From assembly GCA_043764095.1 (NCBI GenBank), contig JAYUKX010000178.1:28053-92052 (forward strand): a stretch of DNA of 64,000 nt, read 5' to 3'. The translations under genes were made by a program, and so were the position numbers. The stretch comes from M3007 sp043764095. GTDB lineage: Bacteria; Bacteroidota; Bacteroidia; Chitinophagales; Saprospiraceae. The notes beneath the pieces were generated by a model that did no database searches, was not told where the DNA came from, and saw nothing but the letters and a program-made list of their open reading frames with translations. Positions 44,530-53,686 of the stretch are shown in pieces (within the stretch, counting starts at the first letter, position 1; each line of letters begins with the position of its first letter).

Positions 44530-44693
44530 CGTGATATTTGTAAAAATGATATATTTTCGTGTATTGAAGGTGCAGCCCACCGTAATATTTACAGCAATGA
44601 TATGTTTTCGGTGTTTTGAAGATGCAGCGCACCGTAATATTTGTAGCAATGATATGTTTTCGGTGTTTTGAAGGTGTAGCGCACCGTGATATT
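44530..44693. repeat. 52-bp tandem repeat, just over three copies
   Basis: Units at 44530-44580 (51 bp), 44581-44632, 44633-44684 and a 9-bp partial fourth. The shared core includes AATGATATGTTTTCGGTGTT and ends GCAGCGCAC. The first unit is the most diverged. No ORF depends on it. Confidence 0.8.
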
Positions 44694-44718
44694 AAATTTA
44701 ATGTCACGGTGCGCTACA
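44675..44718. repeat. 44-bp palindrome closing the tandem array
   Basis: Arms TGTAGCGCACCGTGA / TCACGGTGCGCTACA flank an inner palindrome ATTAAATTTAAT. The left arm is the end of the third repeat unit, so the array appears to fold back on itself. Confidence 0.75.
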
Positions 44719-44847
44719 AAATAATTATAAGCAAACCCTAAATGCTTATAGGCAATACTTTTTATTCCAAAATCCGCATTAAACTATCACCCAAAAGAGG
44801 ATAAGACCTAGTAAGGGTCAAAACTGGATGAAATTCGGGGGATAGAA

Positions 44848-46350
44848 TTATTTCAAAAATATCTGCCGAGTTACGATTTGGCTTTCCGTTTGGATCATTA
44901 CCATATATGTCCCTTTATTTTGGCTCGATAAATCAAATGCTCCTGTTGATAGTTGCCCGTTCCATACCTGTTGGCCAAGCGAGTTCATAATCGTTACCGT
45001 ACCTATTTCTTCCGATTTAAGATTACTGATATAAAAAACGTTTGAAGTTGGATTGGGATAAATGCCTAATGAAGCACCATCCAATTGTACCTCAACAATG
45101 TCCGAATAAGTAAATTCGCCATCGCGGTCTAATGGTTTGAGCCTATAATAGTTATTGCCTGTCACTGGATTAGTATCCTCAAATTGGTATTTATAGCCTT
45201 CATCTGTATTGCCTTTTGCCGTTACCGACCCGATTGTATTAAACGTGAAGCCATCTGTTGAGTGTTCCATTTCAAAGCAACAAGCATTGCGCTCTATACC
45301 TGTTTCCCAGGTCAATGCCACCCCTTCCCTACTTTTGTTTGCCGCAAAAGCCATTAATTCAACTGGTAGCGGCGGTGCAGGTAATTGGTTGTAAAAAAAC
45401 AAAGCCGTTTTATAGATAATATCAATATAAAAAGGCGTAGGGGCGGGCGAGAATTGACCATTGGAGGTACCCCAGTATTCGTGATCTTCTCCTACACCTG
45501 TATAAAACTCATGTATAATATTCTGATTAGTAAGGCGTTGGTCAATAGGCAATGAGCCATAAACATTGGGGAAAATTGGAAACCCAAACGGAGGGCCTAC
45601 ATTATAAGGTACAGAACCATCCATATCGCCGTGAAACAAAATAGCCGGAACATTATTATTGGATGCATTGATCCATGTGGTATTGCCTATTGCGCCCCAA
45701 CAATTGGCAATTGCTTTTACCTTATGAGAATGCGTGTAGGTATTACCAGCGCAGTCAATACAGCCTAAATCAGGACGTAATGTAGCGGCGAAAGTAGAGG
45801 CAGGACGTTCACTATTATCCATATAGGCCAAGTTGATGGCAGAAAAACCTCCTGCACTACTGCCCATCGCGTAAATATTGGAAGTGTCAATCTTATATGT
45901 GGTACGAAATTGCCTCAAATACCGAACGGCGGCGGCGGCATCTTGCAAGCCCCTATACACAGCCCTTTCGGACGCATTAGCAGACAGTACATTAAAGCCT
46001 TTTCGGTAATTGATACTGACAGTGACATATCCCCTTCGAGCAAAAGAGTCGCATAAAGCCTGCATATCTTCATTTTCTTTTGAACCATTCAAGAATCCTC
46101 CTGAATGCATAAATACAATCACCCGCCGGAAAAGAGCAACATCGCCCGTTGGTTCAAATAAATCAAGTGTCAAATTAGTATTGGTCGTAGAAGATTCAAT
46201 TAAATATGGCGAATTAAGGGCGGGTGCATTGCCATACACGATATTTGCCGTTTTGGTAACGCCTGTAAAAACCCGATTGAGGTATCGGGTATTCTGAGCA
46301 AAAGTAGGTATAGCCACACAAAGGCTAAAAAATAGTACTAGTTTATTCAT
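44848..46350 (-). CDS. Secreted alpha/beta-hydrolase (esterase) with T9SS type A domain
   Basis: 500 aa. Signal peptide ending FAQ (residue 19). The alpha/beta-hydrolase resembles BD-FAE/carboxylesterases: oxyanion block MHSGGF at 81-86, nucleophile Ser165 in GSSAG (163-167), a later DMDGSVPYN acid region and likely catalytic His in GEDHEYWG. A beta-sandwich with LTWETGIERNACCFEME precedes a T9SS type A sorting domain (about 425-500, GIYPNPTSNVFYIS). It probably hydrolyses ester bonds, perhaps on polysaccharide side chains, outside the cell. Substrate is not predictable. Confidence 0.9.
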   Translation of the reverse strand: MNKLVLFFSLCVAIPTFAQNTRYLNRVFTGVTKTANIVYGNAPALNSPYLIESSTTNTNLTLDLFEPTGDVALFRRVIVFMHSGGFLNGSKENEDMQALCDSFARRGYVTVSINYRKGFNVLSANASERAVYRGLQDAAAAVRYLRQFRTTYKIDTSNIYAMGSSAGGFSAINLAYMDNSERPASTFAATLRPDLGCIDCAGNTYTHSHKVKAIANCWGAIGNTTWINASNNNVPAILFHGDMDGSVPYNVGPPFGFPIFPNVYGSLPIDQRLTNQNIIHEFYTGVGEDHEYWGTSNGQFSPAPTPFYIDIIYKTALFFYNQLPAPPLPVELMAFAANKSREGVALTWETGIERNACCFEMEHSTDGFTFNTIGSVTAKGNTDEGYKYQFEDTNPVTGNNYYRLKPLDRDGEFTYSDIVEVQLDGASLGIYPNPTSNVFYISNLKSEEIGTVTIMNSLGQQVWNGQLSTGAFDLSSQNKGTYMVMIQTESQIVTRQIFLK

Positions 46351-46372
46351 AATTTGCTTATTTTATGGTGTA

Positions 46373-46909
46373 CTATGAAATGTGTTTGATATTAGACAAA
46401 ATAAAGTTTAATAATTTATCCGTGGATTCTTCCTCTGCACTTTCGTTGGTATCGATGATGAGATCAACATCTTGTGGTGGTTCAAAAGGATCATTCACGC
46501 CCGATAAATTATGTATTTTCTGCTCGTGGTGATCGGGCAAAAATGCGCGATAATATAGCCCTTTTGTATCCCTGCGCCGTAAGGTAACCAAATCACAATT
46601 CACCCAAACCGTCTTCACTAAATTGGATGTTTTTTTCAATTCTGTTCTAACGGCCTCGTAAGGATTTATGGCTGCTATCAGTACAATCACGTTAAATTGG
46701 ACGAGTTTAAGCCCTACAAATCCTAGTCTTCTGATATTTTCGCACCGATCTTCTTTGGAAAAACCTAAATCTTTGCAAAGACTTTTTCGGTATTCGTCGC
46801 CATCAATAATCTCTACGGCATAGCCCAAATTTACCAATTGGTGTTTCGTTTGTACAGCAATTGTTGATTTGCCCGCTCCCGATAATCCTGTTAATTGAAT
46901 TAATATCAT
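46373..46909 (-). CDS. cysC: Adenylylsulfate (APS) kinase
   Basis: 178 aa. It phosphorylates APS to PAPS. The P-loop GLSGAGKST is at 8-16, then IDGDEYR, the APS-kinase signature FSKEDRCENIRRLG, and the C-terminal LSGVNDPFEPPQDVDLIIDT block. The start overlaps the stop of the upstream sulfotransferase gene by 4 bp (ATGA), so they are translationally coupled. No sulfate adenylyltransferase (cysDN/sat) or PAPS reductase is next to it. That fits local supply of PAPS for sulfation rather than cysteine synthesis. Confidence 0.93.
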   Translation of the reverse strand: MILIQLTGLSGAGKSTIAVQTKHQLVNLGYAVEIIDGDEYRKSLCKDLGFSKEDRCENIRRLGFVGLKLVQFNVIVLIAAINPYEAVRTELKKTSNLVKTVWVNCDLVTLRRRDTKGLYYRAFLPDHHEQKIHNLSGVNDPFEPPQDVDLIIDTNESAEEESTDKLLNFILSNIKHIS

Positions 46910-47769
46910 TCCATTATAGATGGTTGCTTTTTAAACGCAACTTCTTCGTGCTGTTTGGACTCGAATTTAGTCGTTTCCAATGATAATGCTATTTCCGCTT
47001 TGGAGTAATCGAGATTAAAATGTGGTAAAATAACAGATTCATATTCCGCTATAAAATCGGGATAATCCACAAAACATGATTTTTCATTTTTCCCCTGATG
47101 GGCAAAATGGCGGTGTTTGAGTAGCATTAGCCGGATATAACCCTCTTGATTTTCATAAATATCCGTATCACTTAGAAAACACCGTCTCATTGAATCCCCA
47201 GCATGATTGTACCAGTCCACAAATCCTCTACCCGATTTCAACAAAGACTGAACCGTATCCTCAGTATCACGATCTATATAAATCCAGTTGGTATCGGGGT
47301 ATAATTTTTGAAAAAGATGCACCAAAAAAACATTCCATGAGGTCATTTTAAAAATCAAATATTGCTCGTCGTGGATCGGTTGGCGATAAGCATCTATGAT
47401 ACGCTTTAAATGGTCCAAAACTGTTGCCTCTGGTAGATCATACAATAACGCCGACAACAGTAAACCATTGATCGCTTCAGTTTCCGATACCACCCTTACC
47501 TTGGGCAATTTGCTAAGCATTTTCGACAATAAAGTGGAACCGCAATGGGCAGTGTGGAAAATAAATCCTTTTATTTCCAATAAACCTGTGGCATCAGATG
47601 TATCCAAATCGACCAGTTTGTATGTCTTTCGTTCTGTAAACTGCGCTCTAGAATGCACTACGCCATCGTTAAAAAATGGGTAATCAAATGCAGCAGCCCC
47701 AACTACTTCGCAAATAGTATCTGGGGCTGGTGCCACTGTGGTATAAACTGGAAATTTCACTTCTTTCAT
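46906..47769 (-). CDS. PAPS-dependent sulfotransferase-like protein
   Basis: 287 aa from ATG 47769; the frame is open to 47883 but that extension runs into the 3' end of the neighbouring amidohydrolase gene. A P-loop-like 5'-phosphosulfate loop is visible: HTAHCGSTLLSK at about 72-83, typical of bacterial sulfotransferase-family proteins. A later WIYIDRDTEDTVQSLLKS block fits the 3'-phosphate-binding region. Directly coupled to cysC, which makes its presumed donor PAPS. The acceptor (glycan, lipid or small molecule) is unknown; the two genes alone do not define it. No signal peptide, so it should be cytoplasmic. Confidence 0.75.
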   Translation of the reverse strand: MKEVKFPVYTTVAPAPDTICEVVGAAAFDYPFFNDGVVHSRAQFTERKTYKLVDLDTSDATGLLEIKGFIFHTAHCGSTLLSKMLSKLPKVRVVSETEAINGLLLSALLYDLPEATVLDHLKRIIDAYRQPIHDEQYLIFKMTSWNVFLVHLFQKLYPDTNWIYIDRDTEDTVQSLLKSGRGFVDWYNHAGDSMRRCFLSDTDIYENQEGYIRLMLLKHRHFAHQGKNEKSCFVDYPDFIAEYESVILPHFNLDYSKAEIALSLETTKFESKQHEEVAFKKQPSIME

Positions 47770-47791
47770 CTCAATGTTGTGTTTCAATGCA

Positions 47792-50700
47792 TTAATGCCC
47801 ACAAACACAACGCGAATGCCCGCAAGATTCCATAATGGCCTTATTTCCAAAATTACTGCCTGGTTTTTCGAACCAAAATGCACCGCGTTTTTTTGTATAA
47901 TTGCCTGTTTCGTTCAAGGTAGTGGCTTCGTATAATCGGCCATTGACCATTACTTGTTGTATTTTTTCGGAGTTTTGGATATTGTCTAATGGGTTGGCGT
48001 TCAAAATAATTAAATCTGCCAATTTGCCTGTTTTGAGCGAGCCAATTTCTTTATCCATACCCAAGTAAACGGCTCCGTTAATGGTAGCGCATTTGAGGGC
48101 TTGTTGGTTGCTCATACCGCCTTGTTGTAACATCCAAAGTTCCCAATGTGCACCCAAGCCTTGCAATTGTCCATGCGAACCTAGGTTGATATTGATACCA
48201 TTGTCCTGCATCTTTTTCAGGCTTTTACTAACGAGTATATGTCCGTTGGTATATTCCTCTTCAGGAATCATTTCGCGGTGGCGCGAACGGCTATCGAGTA
48301 CAAAACCAGGCGTAAACGTGCGCAATGGCTGCTTTTTCCAAACTTCTGATCTTTGATACCAGTAGTATTCGCCGTTTACCGCACCGTAACATACGATGAG
48401 CGTAGGCGTATTGTGTGCACGTGTGCGTTTCCAAAATTGTACCACATCTTCGTAAACAGTGGCTACTGGCAGGTTATGTTCCACACCCGTATGTCCATCT
48501 GCTACTTGCGTCATGTTGTGGTAGAAAAACGAACCACCTTCTGGCACTACCGACATTTGAAGTTCTTTGGCGGCGGCAATCACTTGCTGGCGTTGCTCGC
48601 GGCGGGGCTGATTATAACTTTTTACCGAAATAGCACCCCAAGCCTTAGTCCTTCTCAACGTACTCCGCGCATCGTCGAGGCTATTGATCGGTGCTTTAAA
48701 ATCGCCGTCTGCACCATATAAGATGGTACCTGTGCTAAACAAGCGGGGGCCTAACATACGACCAGATTTGAGCATTTCGGCATTAGAGAAGGCCATTTCG
48801 CTATTCACCGATGGGTCGTGCATGGTGGTTACGCCGTAAGCGAGGTTCGCATAGTATTCCCATTGTTTTTGTGGGTTAAGCCCAAACCTGAAATTTCCGG
48901 AATGGCTATGCACATCGACAATACCGGGCATAATTGTTTTCCCTTTGCAGTCGATAGTTTTTCCACCAACGCCTTTGTATCCGCTGCTGGCACCTACATA
49001 AGTGAGGATATTATTGGCTACTTCGATCGTTCCATTTTCGATGACCTGATCGTTTTCGCAGGTGATAATTCGCGCATTTTTAAGTACAAGAACACCCGTT
49101 GGCGCATCGTAAGGTAAAGTAAGTCCTATTTTTGTACCTGTTTCGGGTAGTGGAGGCAACGAATCTGGCGCGCCGGGCAAGAATAGAAAACGGGTACTCA
49201 AATCAAGGCCAAAGTATTCATCGCCTAAGGTATAAAATACTTTTTTGCTATCGCCGCTCCAATGCAGGTTGTACCCCGCGTCTTTGGCTATTTGAGCAAC
49301 GGGAATTGATTTGGTATCGGCACTCAGGTCAATTGTTTGCCCCGAAGCAGGCATAGCACAGATATAAGCCTTATGCAATTCGCTGAATGCCAACCATTTG
49401 CCATCGGGAGAAGGTGTCCATTGGTTCGAATATTTGCTTTTGAACAATACCCGTTTATCTTGGCCATTTAGATCAAAAGACAAGAGTTGTTTGCCCAATT
49501 CGCCAAACAGGTCACCACCTGTTGTGGTTAGGATGCGTTTGCCATCCGGGGAAAATTGTGGATTTTCGCCTTCGTCGGTGATATATTTTGCGGCTTGTCG
49601 ACTACCTAGTTCATACGTGTAAATACCCGGTTTTACGGTGCGCGATGGGCCGGTTTGGTCGTCGCCGGATTGAGATACAAATACAATAGACTTAACATCG
49701 GGTGCATATTGTGGTGTACGCAAAATACCGCTTACTGGTATTTGCTTTAATGCGCCGCTGGCCCAGTTCATTTGCCAGATGCCACCGCCGTACTCGTCGT
49801 TCCAGGTTACAAACAGCACATCTTTGCCATCTAAAGAAAAACTAGGTTCAAATTCCAACAAATCTGGATTCTCTACCTCTTTTCCATCAAAAATGGCACG
49901 GCCATAGCCTTTAGTAATCAGTAATTCTGGTGCGCCATTGGGTAATGTTTTTTTATACAATTTGCCCGCAGCATTGAACAGTAGTACTTTGCCATCAGGA
50001 CTAGTAATGGCTTGGCGGATAGCACGAGCGGTAAATTGCTTTTCATATACAGTATGCTCAAATTTTAGGGTTTCTGCCAATTTTGTATTTACATTACAGG
50101 AAAACGGCACATCCTTGACCTGCACATTGGCACTAAAATTGGCATCGTTCAATTTGGCCAAATTAAATGCTATATTCTTTATTTTACCACCTGCCCAAAT
50201 CAAAACACTCCGATCATTGGCAGCACCAGGCATCCAAGCAAAACCAGTATAAACCCCAAAAACAGTCCATGCTTCTTGTTGGTCTTTATCCAATCCGTCG
50301 TAGATGGGGTATTCCAAACCGGTGTTCATTTCACGCAGGAACAATACTGTTTTGGTATCAACACGGCGTACAAAAGCCAGCCATGCGCCATCAGCACTGA
50401 TTTGTGGGCGGCATGCGCCACCAGAGCCACCTGTGATATCTTCCACTTTGCCTTCTTGTCGGTCGTACCTTCTGATCGCCGTAATTTGCTTGAGTGGGTC
50501 TTTATTATATTGAAAAAAACCGCCGGGATATAAGTCTTCGCTAAAATACACATAGCGGCCATCCGAGCCAATAGAAGGTTCATTTACGTCTTGTTGGTCG
50601 TTTTTGCGTTTAGTCAATTGTACACCGTTACCGCCGGAGGTATGGTACATCCACATTTCACCTGCACCAAGCGATCGGGTATTGGTGAAGTGCTTGCGCG

Positions 50701-51124
50701 CCACAAAATACTGTCCATCGGGCATCCAAGTCGCATTATTGAGCAATTGGAACGATTCTTTGGTGATTTGTTTGGGTTTGCTACCATCTGTTTGTACCAC
50801 CCAAATATTGTCGGCACCACCAGCATCGGAGGTAAAAAGGATTTGTTGGCCATTGGGCGAAAAGCGCGGTTGTACTTCCCATGCCAATCCACTTCGAATA
50901 CAAGTAGCCGTACCACCGGCAATGGGCATCGTATAAATATCGCCAAGTAAATCAAAGGCAATAGTTTGGCCATTGGGAGACACATCAACGTTCATCCAAG
51001 TGCCTTCGGTGACTGTAAATTGTTGTTCGGTATAACTGATGCCTGTGGGGTTACTGATGTCCCACTTTTTATCTTGAGCCGAAAGTGTGGTGCAAAGGCA
51101 AAGAAGCAGTAGTAATTTCTTCAT
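47792..51124 (-). CDS. Secreted amidohydrolase fused to a TolB-like propeller
   Basis: 1110 aa from ATG 51124 (MKKLLLLLCLCTTLSAQ signal peptide). The longer frame to 51175 begins inside a -7 promoter box and is rejected. About 30-680 is a PD40/TolB-type propeller (FSPNGQQILFTSDAGG, FSPDGKRILTTTGGD, PSPDGKWLAFSE). About 700-1090 is a metal-dependent amidohydrolase: DVHSHSG carries the first metal His pair, and ADLIILNANP closes it. Similar two-part proteins are common in Bacteroidota and are often annotated as amidohydrolases of unknown substrate. The last 22 residues are Cys/His-containing and unlike the family. Confidence 0.92.
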   Translation of the reverse strand: MKKLLLLLCLCTTLSAQDKKWDISNPTGISYTEQQFTVTEGTWMNVDVSPNGQTIAFDLLGDIYTMPIAGGTATCIRSGLAWEVQPRFSPNGQQILFTSDAGGADNIWVVQTDGSKPKQITKESFQLLNNATWMPDGQYFVARKHFTNTRSLGAGEMWMYHTSGGNGVQLTKRKNDQQDVNEPSIGSDGRYVYFSEDLYPGGFFQYNKDPLKQITAIRRYDRQEGKVEDITGGSGGACRPQISADGAWLAFVRRVDTKTVLFLREMNTGLEYPIYDGLDKDQQEAWTVFGVYTGFAWMPGAANDRSVLIWAGGKIKNIAFNLAKLNDANFSANVQVKDVPFSCNVNTKLAETLKFEHTVYEKQFTARAIRQAITSPDGKVLLFNAAGKLYKKTLPNGAPELLITKGYGRAIFDGKEVENPDLLEFEPSFSLDGKDVLFVTWNDEYGGGIWQMNWASGALKQIPVSGILRTPQYAPDVKSIVFVSQSGDDQTGPSRTVKPGIYTYELGSRQAAKYITDEGENPQFSPDGKRILTTTGGDLFGELGKQLLSFDLNGQDKRVLFKSKYSNQWTPSPDGKWLAFSELHKAYICAMPASGQTIDLSADTKSIPVAQIAKDAGYNLHWSGDSKKVFYTLGDEYFGLDLSTRFLFLPGAPDSLPPLPETGTKIGLTLPYDAPTGVLVLKNARIITCENDQVIENGTIEVANNILTYVGASSGYKGVGGKTIDCKGKTIMPGIVDVHSHSGNFRFGLNPQKQWEYYANLAYGVTTMHDPSVNSEMAFSNAEMLKSGRMLGPRLFSTGTILYGADGDFKAPINSLDDARSTLRRTKAWGAISVKSYNQPRREQRQQVIAAAKELQMSVVPEGGSFFYHNMTQVADGHTGVEHNLPVATVYEDVVQFWKRTRAHNTPTLIVCYGAVNGEYYWYQRSEVWKKQPLRTFTPGFVLDSRSRHREMIPEEEYTNGHILVSKSLKKMQDNGININLGSHGQLQGLGAHWELWMLQQGGMSNQQALKCATINGAVYLGMDKEIGSLKTGKLADLIILNANPLDNIQNSEKIQQVMVNGRLYEATTLNETGNYTKKRGAFWFEKPGSNFGNKAIMESCGHSRCVCGH

Positions 51125-51172
51125 AAAACAGTTAGAATGGATGCTATAAATAGGTACTGTGGTTAGTTTGGG

Positions 51173-51180
51173 CAAAGTTA
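51173..51180 (-). promoter_or_regulatory. -7 promoter element for the propeller-amidohydrolase
   Basis: Minus-strand TAACTTTG, about 50 bp before ATG 51124. It overlaps the in-frame ATG at 51175 and thus rules that start out. Confidence 0.55.
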
Positions 51181-51204
51181 GTTATTATTCGATAATTAGC
51201 CTAA

Positions 51205-51768
51205 TCACCCCTTACCCCAACGGTAAGAACTAATATCAAAACCCGCCAAATCCAATACTCGATCAGTAACTGTTGCGGCTACTTCTTCCATAGTTGTAGG
51301 ATTGGAGTAAAAAGATGGTGTTGCTGGGCAGATAATTCCGCCGGCTTCGGTTACCGTTTTCATATTATTGATATGGATCAAACTCAGCGGCGTTTCGCGG
51401 GTAACGAGGATCAATTTGCGGCGTTCTTTTAGCACTACATCGGCGGCGCGGGTCATTAGGTCATTACTGATACCCGTGGCTACGCGAGCGAGCATACCCA
51501 TTGAGCATGGGCAAATAATCATGGTATCGTATTTTGCAGAACCCGAGGCAAAAGGCGCGTTAAAATCATTTTTTTTATAAAAATCAAAGGGATAAATGCT
51601 GAAATCGGGGGTACCAACCTCTAATTCCCAATTTAAAATGGCATTTTCAGACATTACAATGCCTACTGCATCCCATTGATCTTTTATTTGAGCGAGACGA
51701 TCAAATAGGATTTTGGCGTACATTGCCCCCGAGGAGCCCGCAACACCTAATACGATTTTTTTTTTCAT
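51205..51768 (-). CDS. ubiX: UbiX-family flavin prenyltransferase
   Basis: 187 aa from ATG 51768 (an upstream ATG at 51783 would add five residues). UbiX attaches a dimethylallyl group to FMN, producing prenylated FMN, the cofactor of UbiD-type decarboxylases. Family marks: GVAGSSGAMYA at the N-terminus (FMN phosphate site), MIICPCSMGMLARVATGISNDLMTRAADVVLKE in the middle (Ser/Thr FMN contacts), and LILVTRETPLSLIHINNM. No ubiD lies nearby. It is 80 bp upstream of the amidohydrolase gene in the same orientation. Confidence 0.95.
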   Translation of the reverse strand: MKKKIVLGVAGSSGAMYAKILFDRLAQIKDQWDAVGIVMSENAILNWELEVGTPDFSIYPFDFYKKNDFNAPFASGSAKYDTMIICPCSMGMLARVATGISNDLMTRAADVVLKERRKLILVTRETPLSLIHINNMKTVTEAGGIICPATPSFYSNPTTMEEVAATVTDRVLDLAGFDISSYRWGKG

Positions 51769-51914
51769 ACCTTTTAAACGCATCTCATTAAAACTTGTTT
51801 ATTTTTTAAGGAACAAGTAAACAAAAATTGCTTTACCTGCACCTATATAATAATCGTACAACAATATCGCATAATTGCAGGTATTGGACAACCTAAACAC
51901 AAACTTTTACACCT

Positions 51915-52526
51915 ATGTTATTAAAGCAGAGCATTGTGCTTTTTATCAGCGTACTTATTGGTCTTACAGCATGCCAATCCGATACAGAAACCATAGAAAC
52001 CACCAATGAATTTGGCCGTAAAATCCGTTACGAACGCAAAAAATCTGATTTTGCCAAACATGGAAAATACGAATCTTTTGGTGAAAATGGCGTATTGACG
52101 GAAGAAACTTACTATGAAAATGATACTTTGCATGGCACAAGGAAATATTTCTATTCCAATGGCAAAGTAGAATCGGAGGAGCAGTTTGTTCATGGTTTGC
52201 ACCACGGCCCATACCGCAAATACTTTGAATCTGGCAGATTGGAGATCCAACAGGAATTTATCAACGACGCTATGGAAGGTATGAGTATTCGGTATTATCC
52301 CAATGGCCAAAAAATGGAAGAGGTAATGCTTGTCCACAACGATGAAAATGGCCCTTTCAAGGAATATTACGATACTGGCATACTAAAAACAGAAGGTAAT
52401 TATATTTTTATCGACGATACTGCCGCTGAACAAGGTGAACTAAAAGAATACGATTCTACTGGCGTTCTCATTCGGATTGCTGATTGCGAACAAGGCGTTT
52501 GCCGGACGCAATGGCGTAAGGAATAA
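51915..52526 (+). CDS. YwqK-like (MORN-type repeat) lipoprotein
   Basis: 203 aa. Lipobox LTAC (Cys20). The mature part is built of about six MORN-2/YwqK repeats of about 22 aa (HGKYESFGENGVLTEETYY, HGTRKYFYSNGKVESEEQF, HGPYRKYFESGRLEIQQEF, EGMSIRYYPNGQKMEEVML). Homologues are often labelled 'YwqK family antitoxin' after a B. subtilis immunity protein, but a surface lipoprotein in this phylum need not have that role and no toxin gene is adjacent. It ends 90 bp before porQ. Confidence 0.85.
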   Translation: MLLKQSIVLFISVLIGLTACQSDTETIETTNEFGRKIRYERKKSDFAKHGKYESFGENGVLTEETYYENDTLHGTRKYFYSNGKVESEEQFVHGLHHGPYRKYFESGRLEIQQEFINDAMEGMSIRYYPNGQKMEEVMLVHNDENGPFKEYYDTGILKTEGNYIFIDDTAAEQGELKEYDSTGVLIRIADCEQGVCRTQWRKE

Positions 52527-52617
52527 TAAATTTGCGATTGGGCGATACTTTTTTATAGAGAAAAAGTCTACCCTTTAAAAAACACTTATAAAAAATTCAA
52601 TATCATAACATCATATC

Positions 52618-53673
52618 ATGAAGCAAAAGTTACTATTACTTTCTATCCTTACTATTATTTGTAGCAGCACAGGGCTAATGGCGCAGGTACAAGGAGGCCA
52701 AAACACCTTTTCTTTTGTCGGCCTTTCCCCTTCGGCGCGTGCAACGGCATTAGGAGGTTCGCAAATAGCAGTACGCGATGATGAGATTGCTTTTGCGGCA
52801 TTAAATCCTGCAGCACTCAATCCTTTAATGAGCGGGCGATTGGCATTTAACCATAACTTTTACCTATCCGATATACAACATGGCTATGCGTCTTATGGCC
52901 ATTATTTAAAAAAATATGGTTTTACGGTGCACGGTGGTATCCAATATACCGATTACGGCAAAATTAAAGAAGCAGATGTATTTGGTACAGTAACCGGGCA
53001 AATAAAAGCCAAAGAAACCATGTTGATCGTGGGTGGTGCACGCCCTTTGAGTGACAAATTATCCTTAGGGGTTAACCTTAAATACGCCACTTCTACCCTA
53101 TCTACCTATAATGCCAGTGCTATATTAGCCGATGCAGGTCTTTTGTACGCCGATTCAGCACGCCGTTATACTGTAGCGGTGGTTTTGCGCAATGTAGGCA
53201 CCCAAGTGAATAGCTATAACGGCAACAGAGAATCCTTACCCAACGACCTACAAGTTGCGGTAAGCAAGCGCCTAAAATACCTACCCTTTCGGCTTACAGT
53301 GATTGCCCACCACCTCCAAAAATGGCAAATCCGATACGATGACCCAAGTTTACAAACCTCCGATTTTTTTAATTTCAACGGTGAACAAACGGATGACAAG
53401 GGTTTTCCGGGTATCGATAATTTTTTCAGGCACTTGATTTTTAATGGCGAGTTTCTATTGGGCAAAACAGAATCGTTCCGACTCCGTTTTGGTTATAACC
53501 ACCTCCGAAAGAAAGAATTATCTGTAAAAAACTATCGAAGTCTTGCAGGATTTTCTGGTGGCGTAGGCATAAAAATCAACCGTTTTAGGGTCGATTTTGG
53601 CTATTCTTCCTATCATTTGGCCGGAGGTGTGGTACATTTAGGAATTGGCACTAACTTGCGCGACTTTTTCTAG
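52618..53673 (+). CDS. porQ: T9SS component PorQ
   Basis: 351 aa. Signal peptide (residues 1-22, ending LMAQ), then the PorQ/PorV-like outer-membrane beta-barrel. The N-terminal NTFSFVGLSPSARATALGG and AALNPAALNPLMSGRLAFNHNFY blocks are characteristic of PorQ. Length matches the family (about 330-350 aa). PorQ is an outer-membrane protein of the type IX secretion system that associates with PorZ and helps attach A-LPS to cargo in Porphyromonas gingivalis. It is the only T9SS machinery gene here among many cargo genes. The next gene starts 13 bp downstream. Confidence 0.92.
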   Translation: MKQKLLLLSILTIICSSTGLMAQVQGGQNTFSFVGLSPSARATALGGSQIAVRDDEIAFAALNPAALNPLMSGRLAFNHNFYLSDIQHGYASYGHYLKKYGFTVHGGIQYTDYGKIKEADVFGTVTGQIKAKETMLIVGGARPLSDKLSLGVNLKYATSTLSTYNASAILADAGLLYADSARRYTVAVVLRNVGTQVNSYNGNRESLPNDLQVAVSKRLKYLPFRLTVIAHHLQKWQIRYDDPSLQTSDFFNFNGEQTDDKGFPGIDNFFRHLIFNGEFLLGKTESFRLRFGYNHLRKKELSVKNYRSLAGFSGGVGIKINRFRVDFGYSSYHLAGGVVHLGIGTNLRDFF

Positions 53674-53686
53674 CAAATTTCTATTT

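Larger units (their letters stand above)
44334..44847. other. Non-coding region with 52-bp tandem repeat
   Basis: No supported gene. It contains the tandem array and palindrome listed at 44530-44718. The rest is AT-rich spacer and the 3' flank of the esterase gene. Confidence 0.6.

Noticed and set aside
51915..52526. Toxin-antitoxin call for the YwqK-like gene
   Set aside because: The repeats match YwqK-type proteins, but it is a lipoprotein and no toxin gene is adjacent, so the label is not justified.
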